A stretch of 64,000 bases of DNA from Lysobacteraceae bacterium (GCA_024508915.1 JANINR010000014.1:1-64000); one strand, 5' to 3'. Positions 25,438 to 33,040 are shown, numbered from the stretch's first letter. Translations and numbers: made by a program. Notes: generated by a model not told the origin, from the sequence alone.

Positions 25438-26276
25438 TGCGCGCCCGGGCCATCCTCACCGTTGCCGCTGCGCTGCTGCTGGCGGCCTGCAACCCGCCGC
25501 AGGTGCGCGACAACGCCACCGACGTGGCCGAGGCCGCCAGCGAGGCCATGGCCGACTCCGTCGCCGACGCGCAGACCGCCACCGCGGAGGTGGTGCTGCC
25601 GACGTTGCTGGCCGTGCAGGACGCGGCGGCCGTGATCTCCGAACCGCTGCCGACGCCGGCGGCGCGCGACACCATCGCCCCCGAGGCGGTGGCGCTGATC
25701 GTGCGCTACGAGATCAGCAGCCTGGGGGTGTACACGCGCCGCTACGAGCGGCCGCTGTGCCCCGGCGGCGCCTCCGGCCCCACCATCGGCATCGGTTACG
25801 ACCTCGGGCAGCAGACGGCCGCACGCATCGCCGCGGACTGGGCCGACCACCCGGAGGTCGCACGCCTGGCCACGGCCAGCGGGCAGGTGGGGCCGAGCCG
25901 CTGCGCCGCCTGGCGGGCGGCCAACGCCGACATCCGCACGCCGATCGCGCTGGCGGAGCAGGTGTTCTCCGATGCCGTGCTGCCCGATTTCGTGCGCCAG
26001 GCGGGCCGCGCGATGCGCACCGGCTGGGATGGTCTCGCGCCGATGCCGAAGGGCGCCAGCGTGAGCATGGGCTTCAACCGCGGCTGGTCGATGGCCGGGA
26101 GCCGCAACGCCGAGAAGCGCGAGCTGCGCGACCGTTGCGTGCCGGACGATGACGCCGGCTGCGTCGCCGCGCAGCTGCGCGGCATGCAGCGCCTGTGGCC
26201 CGGCGCGCAGGCGCCGAACCCCGGCCTGCGTGCACGCCGCGAGGCCGAGGCGCGGCTGGCGGAGGGCGTGTCATGA
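25437..26276 (+). CDS. Endolysin (GH24-like lysozyme) with lipobox
   Basis: Protein of 279 residues. The N-terminus is a lipoprotein signal (AAALLLAAC, lipid-acceptor Cys18). An acidic Ala-rich helix to about 75 comes next, then a T4-lysozyme/pesticin-like domain: the candidate catalytic Glu92 in VRYEISS and the substrate-site GPTIGIGYDLG at 114-124. The C-terminal FNRGWSMAGSRNAEKREL is also typical. The enzyme would cleave glycan strands of peptidoglycan. A lipobox on an endolysin is unusual; it suggests Sec export and membrane tethering instead of release only by the holin. Confidence 0.8.
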   Translation: MRARAILTVAAALLLAACNPPQVRDNATDVAEAASEAMADSVADAQTATAEVVLPTLLAVQDAAAVISEPLPTPAARDTIAPEAVALIVRYEISSLGVYTRRYERPLCPGGASGPTIGIGYDLGQQTAARIAADWADHPEVARLATASGQVGPSRCAAWRAANADIRTPIALAEQVFSDAVLPDFVRQAGRAMRTGWDGLAPMPKGASVSMGFNRGWSMAGSRNAEKRELRDRCVPDDDAGCVAAQLRGMQRLWPGAQAPNPGLRARREAEARLAEGVS

Positions 26277-26707
26277 CGCCGCCGCTGCCGGACCAGGTGG
26301 AGCAGGTCGTCGAGCGCACCGAGTCGCGCGTGCGCGCGTGGTGGTCAGCGTGGAAGTGGGTGGCCATCCTCGCGCTGGCGCTGGCCCTGTCGCTGTGGGG
26401 CAACCTGCACCAGTACGGCACGCGCCGCGCGGCGAAAGAGACCTGCCGCGCCAACATGGTCGAGGCCGCGAAGAAGGGCATCGAGCTCGAGCGCAAGCGC
26501 GCAGCCACCGACGAAAAGCAGGCGCGCGGCATCGCCCAGGATTCGAAAGACAAGGCCGGCGCCGAAGCGCGCGGCGCACAGGAGAGTACCAATGGCCGCG
26601 AAGCCGCGATTCGCACTGTGGTGGTGCGTGGCGATTGCCGCATGCCTGTCGGGCTGCCAAGCCTTCAGCCTGCAGTCGACGAAGCCAACGCCGCCGGTCG
26701 TTTCTGA
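26273..26707 (+). CDS. Rz-like inner-membrane spanin
   Basis: Protein of 144 residues with an N-terminal cytoplasmic tail, one membrane segment (about 29-46) and a periplasmic coiled coil (AAKKGIELERKRAATDEKQA). This is the layout of i-spanins, which join the outer-membrane spanin to fuse the two membranes at lysis. The C-terminal third overlaps the Rz1-like gene in another frame. Confidence 0.8.
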   Translation: MTPPLPDQVEQVVERTESRVRAWWSAWKWVAILALALALSLWGNLHQYGTRRAAKETCRANMVEAAKKGIELERKRAATDEKQARGIAQDSKDKAGAEARGAQESTNGREAAIRTVVVRGDCRMPVGLPSLQPAVDEANAAGRF

Positions 26708-26906
26708 CTGCCTGGAGCAGCCGCAGGGCGTGTTCCCGCCGGAGCCGGCGCAGCCGGCCGCGGGCGCGCCGATCCCCGACGTGTACGTGCAGGCGATGAA
26801 GGCGTGGGCGAACCGCATCCTGGGCATCGCCACCGTCGATCGCATCCTCTGGCGCGGCGAGCATCGGTGCATCCGCAAGATGGTCGACGTCGGGCAGGTG
26901 CGCTGA
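26592..26906 (+). CDS. Rz1-like outer-membrane spanin lipoprotein
   Basis: Protein of 104 residues starting inside the Rz-like gene in a different frame and extending past it. The signal sequence ends in LSGC (lipid-acceptor Cys22), followed by Pro-rich segments (STKPTPPVV, PPEPAQPA) as in o-spanins. It is longer than lambda Rz1. The nested start and the Pro-rich mature part make the pairing with the upstream gene clear. Confidence 0.8.
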   Translation: MAAKPRFALWWCVAIAACLSGCQAFSLQSTKPTPPVVSDCLEQPQGVFPPEPAQPAAGAPIPDVYVQAMKAWANRILGIATVDRILWRGEHRCIRKMVDVGQVR

Positions 26907-27151
26907 TGCGCGAGTTCTACGAGGTGCTGCCGGACCCCGGCGAGGCCGGCGGCTGGAACGTCACCCGCAACGGCCTGGTGCTGAAGTGGTGGGCGGACAA
27001 GATCGACGCCGTGCTGTACGCCGTCGACGAAGCGGTGAAGGAAGCCGAGGCCGGCGGCCTCACCAGCCTGCGCATCAAGGGCCGAGACGGCCGCATCCAG
27101 CAGGAGCGCACGTACCCGCGCAGCAGCGACCCGCGGCGGACGCCGGGCTAA
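26906..27151 (+). CDS. DUF2188 protein
   Basis: Protein of 81 residues. The N-terminal GGWNVTRNGL and the C-terminal LRIKGRDGRIQQERTYPRS match DUF2188, small phage proteins of unknown function that often end phage operons. It starts on the previous stop and is the last rightward late gene. The minus-strand gene downstream overlaps its end by 4 bases. Confidence 0.8.
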   Translation: MREFYEVLPDPGEAGGWNVTRNGLVLKWWADKIDAVLYAVDEAVKEAEAGGLTSLRIKGRDGRIQQERTYPRSSDPRRTPG

Positions 27152-27672
27152 CCCGCCGGGGTCAACGCGACCGCGGTGCCGTCGCCGTCCTGGACGGTTC
27201 GCACCTGGCAACTCGTCACGTCGCTGCGCCGCACGTACAGGTCCGCGCTGGCGCGCGCCCCGGCCGGGATCTCGGTGGGGCTGAAATAGCTGTCTTCCGA
27301 CACGACGTCGCCGGCGCGGGTAGGGAAGTCCGCGAACACCTTGGCGTAGGGGATCGGGTCGGCGCCCGTGTTCTGCACGGTCACCTTCATCACGGTCATG
27401 CCGTTGCGGCCGTCGCAGTCGATCGAGATGACTTTCGCCGCGAGCTGCCGCGGCGGTGCGATCGACGGGGCAGGCACGGAGGCGGTTTCGGGCAGGCGGC
27501 CGCACCGTCCCGTCAGCATGGCGTAGACCAGCGCGAGCAGCCCGACGGCGATGACCACGGCGCAGCCGCTGGTGCGTTTCGCTTGCCGGCCGGTGGGCGC
27601 GCCGCAGTGCGGGCAGGTGACGGCTTCGGTGCTGATCTCTTTCCCGCACTCCCGGCACTTCGTCAACGCCAT
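27148..27672 (-). CDS. Zinc-ribbon membrane protein co-oriented with repressor
   Basis: Protein of 174 residues. There is an N-terminal zinc ribbon (Cys6, Cys9, Cys20, Cys23) and one membrane helix (about 37-54). The extracytoplasmic FxLYD-like beta domain is recognised by VTVQNTGADPIPYAKVFADF and YFSPTEIPAGARASADLYV. The start lies 2 bases after the repressor stop and has GGAGG upstream, so it is probably transcribed with the repressor in the lysogen. That pattern suggests a lysogenic-conversion gene, for example superinfection exclusion or envelope change. The function is unproven. Confidence 0.75.
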   Translation of the reverse strand: MALTKCRECGKEISTEAVTCPHCGAPTGRQAKRTSGCAVVIAVGLLALVYAMLTGRCGRLPETASVPAPSIAPPRQLAAKVISIDCDGRNGMTVMKVTVQNTGADPIPYAKVFADFPTRAGDVVSEDSYFSPTEIPAGARASADLYVRRSDVTSCQVRTVQDGDGTAVALTPAG

Positions 27673-27674
27673 GG

Positions 27675-28049
27675 CTATCCCTCCGCGCCGGTCGCGCCGA
27701 GCACAACGATAAACGCTTTCTGCACGCGCTCGTCCACGCTGCGGAAGCGGCGCAGCATGCGTTGCTCGTCGCGCGTCAGCACTTCCCGGGTGTCGTAAGT
27801 GGCGCGGTCGGACGCGATGCGCACGACACGCGGCGATGTCGGCTGGATCGCGCCGCCGCAGATGAGGACGTCGAGACTGACCGACAGGGCCTCGCGCAGG
27901 GGCCGCAGCTTTTCGAAGCTGGGCTTGTCGCGGTTGTTCTCCCACGCCGACACCGCGCCCTTGGAAACCTCGAGGCGCTCCGCGAGTTCGTCCTGCGTCA
28001 GGCCCTGGGAGGACCGGGCGGCACGGAGGCGATCGCCGAAAGTGTTCAT
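27675..28049 (-). CDS. CI-type repressor, short, without protease domain
   Basis: Protein of 124 residues. The N-terminal XRE helix-turn-helix runs about 4-58, with LTQDELAERLEVSKGAVSAW. It is followed by about 60 residues without an S24 peptidase signature. It is divergent to the Cro-like gene across 84 bases holding three 14-bp repeats. Without an S24 domain, RecA-stimulated self-cleavage is not expected, so induction must use another route such as an antirepressor. There is no clear Shine-Dalgarno at ATG 28049, so a leaderless mRNA is possible. Confidence 0.8.
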   Translation of the reverse strand: MNTFGDRLRAARSSQGLTQDELAERLEVSKGAVSAWENNRDKPSFEKLRPLREALSVSLDVLICGGAIQPTSPRVVRIASDRATYDTREVLTRDEQRMLRRFRSVDERVQKAFIVVLGATGAEG

Positions 28050-28058
28050 GGGGTGGCA

Positions 28059-28122
28059 AGTCTGGCGGTGCTGAACCCGAACCGGGTCTAGCCATGCTTG
28101 ACACCCCCGGTCTAGCTGTGCT
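28059..28122. promoter_or_regulatory. Immunity operator: three 14-bp repeats
   Basis: The repeats are AGTCTGGCGGTGCT (28059-28072), GGTCTAGCCATGCT (28085-28098) and GGTCTAGCTGTGCT (28109-28122). Their starts are 26 and 24 bases apart, putting them on similar faces of the helix. Copies 2 and 3 contain the dyad AGC N3 GCT. They lie between the divergent repressor and Cro-like genes and flank or overlap the rightward promoter, so they are probably operators for both proteins. Confidence 0.65.
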
Positions 28123-28127
28123 GTACT
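28098..28127 (+). promoter_or_regulatory. Rightward early promoter (PR-like), leaderless cro
   Basis: A perfect -35 TTGACA (28098-28103), an 18-bp spacer and TGTACT (28122-28127) as -10. The predicted start of transcription falls at or within a base or two of the ATG at 28134, and there is no Shine-Dalgarno. The Cro-like mRNA is therefore probably leaderless. The third operator repeat lies in the spacer. Confidence 0.65.
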
Positions 28128-28133
28128 GCGAAC

Positions 28134-28376
28134 ATGCAGCGCCGCCATACCTCCCCGATCCGCGTCGCCCGCCTGAAGCGGGGCCTCAGCCAGGCCCAGC
28201 TCGGGACCACGGTGGGGGTCACCAAGTCCGCCATTTCGGCCTGGGAGAACGACCGCGAGTTTCCGGAAGTGCGCAGGCTGTCCGGCCTGCGCCGGGCGCT
28301 GCGGCCGCACCTGGACCTGACGCGCTACGCCGACCACGTCGAAGCCGTCACGACCGGCAAGCCGAGGGCTGCCTGA
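28134..28376 (+). CDS. Cro-like regulator
   Basis: Protein of 80 residues with an XRE-type helix-turn-helix (LSQAQLGTTVGVTKSAISAW, about 18-38). It is the first rightward early gene opposite the repressor, and the two share SAISAWEN/GAVSAWEN-like recognition helices. It would bind the same operators and favour lytic growth. Its stop overlaps the serine recombinase start (TGATG). Confidence 0.8.
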   Translation: MQRRHTSPIRVARLKRGLSQAQLGTTVGVTKSAISAWENDREFPEVRRLSGLRRALRPHLDLTRYADHVEAVTTGKPRAA

Positions 28377-29167
28377 TGCGCCTGATCGGCTACGTCCGCG
28401 TGAGCACCGACGAGCAGGCGAGGGCAGGGCACAGCCTCGCCATGCAGCCCGAGCGGCTGGCCGCCTACTGCCTGGCGCACCAGCACGTGCTGGTGGACGT
28501 GGTGATCGAGGCAGACGGGGTCAGCGGCAGCCTGCCGCTGGAGCGCCGCCCGGGCGGCCGTGACGTGCTGCGCCGGCTCAAGGCTGGCGAGGCGGACGGC
28601 ATCGTGGTGATCCGCCTCGAGCGCCTGTTCCGCGACATGCTCGACGGTCTGCTGTTCTTCCGGCGCACCGCGCGCCGCGGCGGGCTGGCCGTGCATTCGC
28701 TGGCCGAGCACGTCGACACCAGCACCGCGGCCGGGCGCCTGGCGCTCAATGTGCACCTGCTGATGGCCGACCACGACCGCGACAAGGGCGCCGAGCGCAC
28801 CGCCGAGGTCATGCAGGGGCTGCGGCGCGAGGGGAAAGTGTTCGGCCACGTGCCCTACGGCTGCGTCGACGTCGACGGTGCGCTGCGCCGCGACCCGGTG
28901 CGCTGGGCGGTGCGCGAGGACATCGTGGCGATGCACCGGGCGCAGGGGCTGAGCCTGGCGACCATCCGCAGCGTGCTGCGCGATCGCAGGATCGCGGCAC
29001 CCAACGGCGGCGCGCTCTGGGCCAAGTCCACCCTGGCCGAGCTGGTCCGCACGCATGGCTCGCTGGTGCATCTGCCGGTTCATGAGGGGGATGGTGGCGC
29101 GCCGCTCGCGCCGGCGCCTGATGCGGTGGCGTCAACGGGGGAACAGGGCCATGCAACCCGGCACTGA
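28376..29167 (+). CDS. Serine recombinase (resolvase/invertase family)
   Basis: Protein of 263 residues. The N-terminal catalytic domain carries the nucleophile serine in YVRVSTDEQ (Ser10), the RLERLFRD arginines and the MADHDRDKGAERTAEVMQGL helix. A short Recombinase-type segment follows (GHVPYGCVDVDGAL, LSLATIRSVLRDRRI). It lacks the long zinc-ribbon and coiled-coil tail of large serine integrases. As second gene of the early operon it is an odd companion for three tyrosine recombinases; possible roles are integration, inversion or regulation. Confidence 0.85.
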   Translation: MRLIGYVRVSTDEQARAGHSLAMQPERLAAYCLAHQHVLVDVVIEADGVSGSLPLERRPGGRDVLRRLKAGEADGIVVIRLERLFRDMLDGLLFFRRTARRGGLAVHSLAEHVDTSTAAGRLALNVHLLMADHDRDKGAERTAEVMQGLRREGKVFGHVPYGCVDVDGALRRDPVRWAVREDIVAMHRAQGLSLATIRSVLRDRRIAAPNGGALWAKSTLAELVRTHGSLVHLPVHEGDGGAPLAPAPDAVASTGEQGHATRH

Positions 29168-29360
29168 CCGTCCGCGCCTCGCCAGCCAGGCGCACGCCAT
29201 GGCCCACGAAATCCTCGCGCTGCGCGAGGCCTCCCGCCGCATCAGCGCGGCGGACATGCCGGGCACCGAGTCCTCGCATGCGCTGGCGATCCTCGCCGAC
29301 ATGATCCACGCCCGGAAGGACAAGGTCACGGGCATCGCCGAGCAGGTGACCCATGGCTAA
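29151..29360 (+). CDS. Small early phage protein
   Basis: Protein of 69 residues starting at ATG 29151, inside the end of the recombinase gene. It is helical (AHAMAHEILALREASRRISA), with DMIHARKDKVTGIAEQ near the end. No known domain was recognised. It belongs to a chain of overlapping early genes. Confidence 0.6.
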   Translation: MQPGTDRPRLASQAHAMAHEILALREASRRISAADMPGTESSHALAILADMIHARKDKVTGIAEQVTHG

Positions 29361-29595
29361 GGCCCGGCCCGTCGCGATCCCGTTCCTCACCATCGAGTCC
29401 GCACCGGACAACCGCACGCTGTGCGACCGCATGGCCGACGTGCTGTCCGAGTCGCATCGCGAGGACACCCCGGAAGAGTTCCGCCTGGGCCTGCTGCAGG
29501 GCGCCCTGGCGATCGCGCTGCCGCAGTGGCGGGCGATGGAAACCCAACCCAAGGCGCCCGCGCGGCGCCACACCAGGAGCCAAGGCCATGCGTGA
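29353..29595 (+). CDS. Small early phage protein
   Basis: Protein of 80 residues overlapping the upstream gene by 8 bases. It reads TIESAPDNRTLCDRMADVLS and EEFRLGLLQGALAIALPQW and ends in a basic tail. No recognised domain. It overlaps the next start by 8 bases. Confidence 0.6.
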   Translation: MAKARPVAIPFLTIESAPDNRTLCDRMADVLSESHREDTPEEFRLGLLQGALAIALPQWRAMETQPKAPARRHTRSQGHA

Positions 29596-30208
29596 TACCC
29601 GCGCGCAGGTGATCCATGCGCATGTCCTCACCGCGCTGCGCCACAGCGGCCTCGACCAGGCGGATTTCGCCGACAGCGTCGCCGCGCTCTACACCGCGCG
29701 CACGCCGCTGCACGCGCGCGGCATCGAGTTCCACCAGCACCAGCGCGGCAGCAACCCCTACGACGTGAAGCGCGCGAACGAGCAGCTGCTGTTCCGCATG
29801 CTCAAGCCGGGCGGCGCGGTGCGCATGCCGGCCGAGATCGAAGAGGCCGTGGTGCTGTCGCTGCCGCCGCCGTACCGCGACGAGTGCCTCGCCGAGCTGG
29901 CCGCGCGCTACGGGCTGATGGCGGCGCCGCTGCCGGCCGCGGCCGATGCCGACCTGGCCGAGAAGGTGAAGTCGCCGTGCGAGCTGATGCGCCGCGGCGC
30001 GGCCGCCGTCGAGCGCATCGCGCCGATGCTGGAGGACGGGCGCATCGGCCCCGAGGACCGCGCGCACTTCGCCGACGCGCTGCAGGCGCTCAACGGCGTC
30101 GTCAGCTGCTGCACGACGCTGATCTCGCAGATCGCCGACGCCATGCGGGAGGACGGCGGGCACCAGGCCGAGCCGGTGCGCTACGTCATCGGCGGCGGCG
30201 AGCGCTGA
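29588..30208 (+). CDS. Early phage protein, possible CII/YdaT-type regulator
   Basis: Protein of 206 residues. The N-terminal region has HQHQRGSNPYDVKRANEQLL, followed by MPAEIEEAVVLSLPPPYRDE. The C-terminal part is helical (VERIAPMLEDGRIGPEDRAHF). The size and the position downstream of Cro resemble CII/YdaT-like regulators of lambdoid prophages, but no motif proves it. Confidence 0.65.
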   Translation: MRDTRAQVIHAHVLTALRHSGLDQADFADSVAALYTARTPLHARGIEFHQHQRGSNPYDVKRANEQLLFRMLKPGGAVRMPAEIEEAVVLSLPPPYRDECLAELAARYGLMAAPLPAAADADLAEKVKSPCELMRRGAAAVERIAPMLEDGRIGPEDRAHFADALQALNGVVSCCTTLISQIADAMREDGGHQAEPVRYVIGGGER

Positions 30209-30951
30209 TGGCGGCCGTGATCGACATGGACCGCGAGCGCCATTCCCGCGATCCCCTGGCCGCGCTCGAGGCGGCCATCCGGCGCCACGTGGCGCTGCTG
30301 TTCCCGGCGACCGCGCGAGCGTTGCGCGCTGCCGCGGTGGAGGCCACCAGCCCGCACCAAGACGGGCCTGACCGTGCGATCACCACCGCGGCAGCGCGGA
30401 GCGCTTGCTCCGAATCCCTTCATGGAGCGCAGTCATGCACGACGAACAGTTCGTCATCGGCCAGTCCGTCCACATCGCCGGCAACGGCCTCTTCGGCAAG
30501 GTCAAGGCCATCTACACCGACGTCGGCGGCACCCAGTATTCCGTGGAATACGCCGATTCGAATGGTCTCATCACCGATCGCTATTTCCGCGGTAACGAGA
30601 TCGCCGCGGCCTGAGCGCGGACGGATGAAAAGCGAAACGCCGGCGGTTGCACCCGCCGGCGTCTCTGAAGTGCCCACCCGTGACCGGAGTGAAGCGATGA
30701 ACACCGTAGCACAGCCGGCGGCGACTGCCCAGCCGGCGCACGCGCTCGACTGGCCGGCGCTGACCGCCGCCCTCGACCGCCACGAATCCGCCCAGCGCCG
30801 CGCCCTGGTGGCGTGGCACAGCAAGAAGAGCATGAGCGTGCTCGACCGCGAGATCGCGGAACAGCCGCATTTCCCGCTGATCCCCTGCAACGACAACGCC
30901 CGCGCCTTCGCGCCGGCGCGAGGCGCCCCGGCGCCGGCGGGGTGCGCATGA
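30208..30951 (+). CDS. Long open frame, only the first part clearly coding
   Basis: The frame begins at ATG 30208 on the previous stop. Its first 56 codons (RHSRDPLAALEAAIRRHVAL, LFPATARALRAAAVEA) have the codon bias of real genes. From about 30390 the reading becomes Ser/Pro-rich and looks like the shadow of the gene at 30435 in another frame. The frame then becomes coding-like again near 30697, where an independent start exists. It could be one 247-residue protein, or an ancestral gene whose stop has been lost. Treat the end as unresolved. Confidence 0.35.
   Translation: MAAVIDMDRERHSRDPLAALEAAIRRHVALLFPATARALRAAAVEATSPHQDGPDRAITTAAARSACSESLHGAQSCTTNSSSSASPSTSPATASSARSRPSTPTSAAPSIPWNTPIRMVSSPIAISAVTRSPRPERGRMKSETPAVAPAGVSEVPTRDRSEAMNTVAQPAATAQPAHALDWPALTAALDRHESAQRRALVAWHSKKSMSVLDREIAEQPHFPLIPCNDNARAFAPARGAPAPAGCA
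30435..30614 (+). CDS. Small SH3/KOW-like phage protein
   Basis: Protein of 59 residues: FVIGQSVHIAGNGLFGKVKA, then YTDVGGTQYSVEYAD and RYFRGNEI. The Gly-spaced beta pattern looks like a small SH3-like barrel, as in phage proteins that modify other machinery. It lies in a different frame from the long open frame around it. Confidence 0.55.
   Translation: MHDEQFVIGQSVHIAGNGLFGKVKAIYTDVGGTQYSVEYADSNGLITDRYFRGNEIAAA
30637..30662 (+). terminator. Perfect 10-bp stem-loop in early operon
   Basis: ACGCCGGCGG (30637-30646) pairs with CCGCCGGCGT (30653-30662) around TTGCAC. No U-tract follows. It lies between the small gene at 30435 and the start at 30697, and may be an attenuator or a processing site. 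Confidence 0.4.
30697..30951 (+). CDS. Small early protein (alternative start in the long frame)
   Basis: ATG 30697 has GGAGTGAAGCG in front of it and encodes 84 residues, including ALDWPALTAALDRHESAQRR and AEQPHFPLIPCNDNAR. It would be an independent gene if the frame opened at 30208 is not used as a whole. No domain was recognised. Its end overlaps the following ATG. Confidence 0.45.
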   Translation: MNTVAQPAATAQPAHALDWPALTAALDRHESAQRRALVAWHSKKSMSVLDREIAEQPHFPLIPCNDNARAFAPARGAPAPAGCA

Positions 30952-31172
30952 GCCGCCGGACGCCCAGCCAGATGGCCGCGCTCGATGCCGCCCAGCGCGC
31001 TACATGCCGCGCGGTGCAGGCGCGCGAGGCCGCCATCCTGCGCGCGCAGGCGACCCGTCGCATCGCGCTGTTCGTCCTGCTCGGCGTTGCGCTGCTGACC
31101 GGCGCGGCCGTCGTGTGCACGGTGATGGTCGTCGGCGACCAGGCGGCGAAGGAACAGGGGAGGGCGGCCTGA
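30948..31172 (+). CDS. Small single-span membrane protein
   Basis: Protein of 74 residues. The basic helical N-terminal half (QRATCRAVQAREAAILRAQA) is followed by one membrane helix (about 43-63, LFVLLGVALLTGAAVVCTVM). Its stop overlaps the RdgC start (TGATG), which ties it to the recombination genes. The function is unknown. Confidence 0.65.
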   Translation: MSRRTPSQMAALDAAQRATCRAVQAREAAILRAQATRRIALFVLLGVALLTGAAVVCTVMVVGDQAAKEQGRAA

Positions 31173-32077
31173 TGTTCTTCCGTAACCTCACCCTGTTCCG
31201 CTTCCCCGTTGCGCTCGACCTCTCCGACATCGAGGCCCGCCTGGCGGCCTGCGCGCTGAAGCCGGTCGGCGCGCTGGAGCTGTCGTCGCGGGGCTTCGTC
31301 CCGCCGTTCGGCCGCGACGCCACGGCGCTGTCGCACTGCGTCGGCGACGCGGTCTGGCTCACCCTCGGCACCGAGGACAAGCTGCTGCCGGCATCGGTGG
31401 TCAACGACCGCCTGCAGAAGAAGCTCGCCGAACTGGAGCAGCGAGAAGGGCGCCGCCCCGGCGGCCGCACCCGCAAGCGCCTGAAGGAAGACCTGGTGCA
31501 CGAGCTGCTGCCGCAGGCCTTCGTGCGCCCCGGCCGCATCGACGCCATGCTCGACCTGCAGCGCGGCCTGTGCGTGGTCGACACGACCGCGCGGAAGCAG
31601 GCCGAGGCCGTGGTGTCGGAGATCCGGAACGCGCTGGGCAGCTTCCCGGCCCTGCCGCTGAATGCCGAGGTCGCGCCGCGGGCCGTGCTGACTGCCTGGG
31701 TGGCCGGCGAGCCGCTGCCCGAGGGTCTGACCCTCGGCGACGAATGCGAGCTGCGTGATGCAGCCGACCGCGGCGCCTGCTGGAAGGGCACCCGCGCCGA
31801 GCTGATGGGCGGCGAGGTCCGCGAGCATCTGGAAGCCGGCAAGCAGGTCACCCGCCTGGCGGTGAACCTCGACGACCACGTGTCCTTCGTCTTCGGCGAA
31901 GACCTGGTCGTGCGCAAGTTCCGCCTGCTCGATGGTGCGGTGGATGCACTGGAATCCGTCGATCGCGACGACCTACACGCCGAACTCGACGCGCGCTTCG
32001 CGCTGATGGCCGGCGAGGTAGGGCGGTTGTTCGACGTGCTGGCGCCGGCGTTCAAGCTCAGCGCCGCGGAGGCCTGA
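31172..32077 (+). CDS. rdgC: RdgC-like recombination protein
   Basis: Protein of 301 residues, about full length for RdgC. Characteristic parts are the opening MFFRNLTLFRF, SRGFVPPFGRD, then LPASVVNDRLQKKLAELEQR and VHELLPQAFVRPGRIDAMLD. RdgC forms a ring dimer on DNA and restrains RecA-mediated recombination. A phage copy would tune recombination of replicating phage DNA. It sits 3 bases before tyrosine recombinase 2, in the same operon as the sliding clamp. Confidence 0.9.
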   Translation: MFFRNLTLFRFPVALDLSDIEARLAACALKPVGALELSSRGFVPPFGRDATALSHCVGDAVWLTLGTEDKLLPASVVNDRLQKKLAELEQREGRRPGGRTRKRLKEDLVHELLPQAFVRPGRIDAMLDLQRGLCVVDTTARKQAEAVVSEIRNALGSFPALPLNAEVAPRAVLTAWVAGEPLPEGLTLGDECELRDAADRGACWKGTRAELMGGEVREHLEAGKQVTRLAVNLDDHVSFVFGEDLVVRKFRLLDGAVDALESVDRDDLHAELDARFALMAGEVGRLFDVLAPAFKLSAAEA

Positions 32078-32080
32078 GCC

Positions 32081-33040
32081 ATGCGCCCGGACCTCCGCAT
32101 CGTCCGCAACCTGGGCGTGAGCCCCATGGAGCTGCGCGACGGCATCCAGCACTACCTGCAGCGCAAGGCGGCGCGCGGCGCGCGCCCCAACACCATCGCC
32201 GCCTACGCCAGCGACCTGCGGCACTACGCCGAGTTCGCCGAGCGCCTGGGCCACGGCACGCTGGTGGCGGTGCAGTCGCAGCGCCATGTCGCCCGGTTCC
32301 TGGACGACCAGCACGCGCAGCGCATCAAGCCGCGCTCGCAGGCGCGGCGCCTGAGCGTGCTGCGTGGGTTCTTCCAGCACGCGCAGCGCGAGGGCTGGAT
32401 CGGGCACGACCCGACCGCCGACGAGGCCGTCCGCTTCCAGGCGCCGCGCGTGATCGCCCCGGAGATGGAAGAACTGCATGCCGTCGTCGATGCCATCCCG
32501 CGCACCGGCGCCCTGAACCTCCGCGACCGGGCGCTGCTGCGCCTGGCGCTCGACAGCGGCATGCGCATCAGCCAGTGCGCGGTGCTGGACATCCCGGGCG
32601 TCGGCAGCCCGTTCACCGTGGATCTGCCGCGCGGCCTGGCGCACACCCTCGGCAAGGGCGGCGACGCCGAGACGAAGTGCCTCAACGAGCGCACCGTCGC
32701 CATGATCGAGGACTGGCTGGCCGTCCGCGCCGACATCGCCACGCCGGGGCATCACGCGCTGTTCGTGAGCCAGCGTGGCACGCGCCTGTGCCGCGGCTCG
32801 CTGCACACCATCTGCAAGGCGCGCGGCGCCGCCGCCGGCGTGCCGGGCCTGCACTTCCACCTGATCCGCCACCGCCGCGGCGCGATGGTCATCGAGGCCT
32901 GCGGCGACAAGGTCGGCCAGCAGTTCCTCGAGCACTCCAGCCTGGCGTCGACGAGCCACTACGGCCGCCACGCCAACAACACCACCTTCGCGATGCTGCG
33001 CGACCGCGCGGACATCGACGCCCATCGGAGGCACGCATGA
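32081..33040 (+). CDS. Tyrosine recombinase 2 (XerC/D-like core)
   Basis: Protein of 319 residues. The N-terminal SAM-like domain (about 16-110) is followed by a catalytic domain with the complete set: R162 in DSGMR, K192, H260 and R263 in HLIR, H285 in FLEHSSLAST and Y294 in HYGR. That the active site is intact argues against a decaying gene. It lies mid-operon between rdgC and small early genes, far from either prophage end, and may catalyse resolution or inversion rather than integration. Confidence 0.85.
   Translation: MRPDLRIVRNLGVSPMELRDGIQHYLQRKAARGARPNTIAAYASDLRHYAEFAERLGHGTLVAVQSQRHVARFLDDQHAQRIKPRSQARRLSVLRGFFQHAQREGWIGHDPTADEAVRFQAPRVIAPEMEELHAVVDAIPRTGALNLRDRALLRLALDSGMRISQCAVLDIPGVGSPFTVDLPRGLAHTLGKGGDAETKCLNERTVAMIEDWLAVRADIATPGHHALFVSQRGTRLCRGSLHTICKARGAAAGVPGLHFHLIRHRRGAMVIEACGDKVGQQFLEHSSLASTSHYGRHANNTTFAMLRDRADIDAHRRHA

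Noticed and set aside
28059-28122. Three short repeats as a possible CRISPR-like array
   Set aside because: The repeats are only 14 bp with 10-12-bp spacers, no cas genes are near, and they lie between divergent repressor genes, so they are operators.
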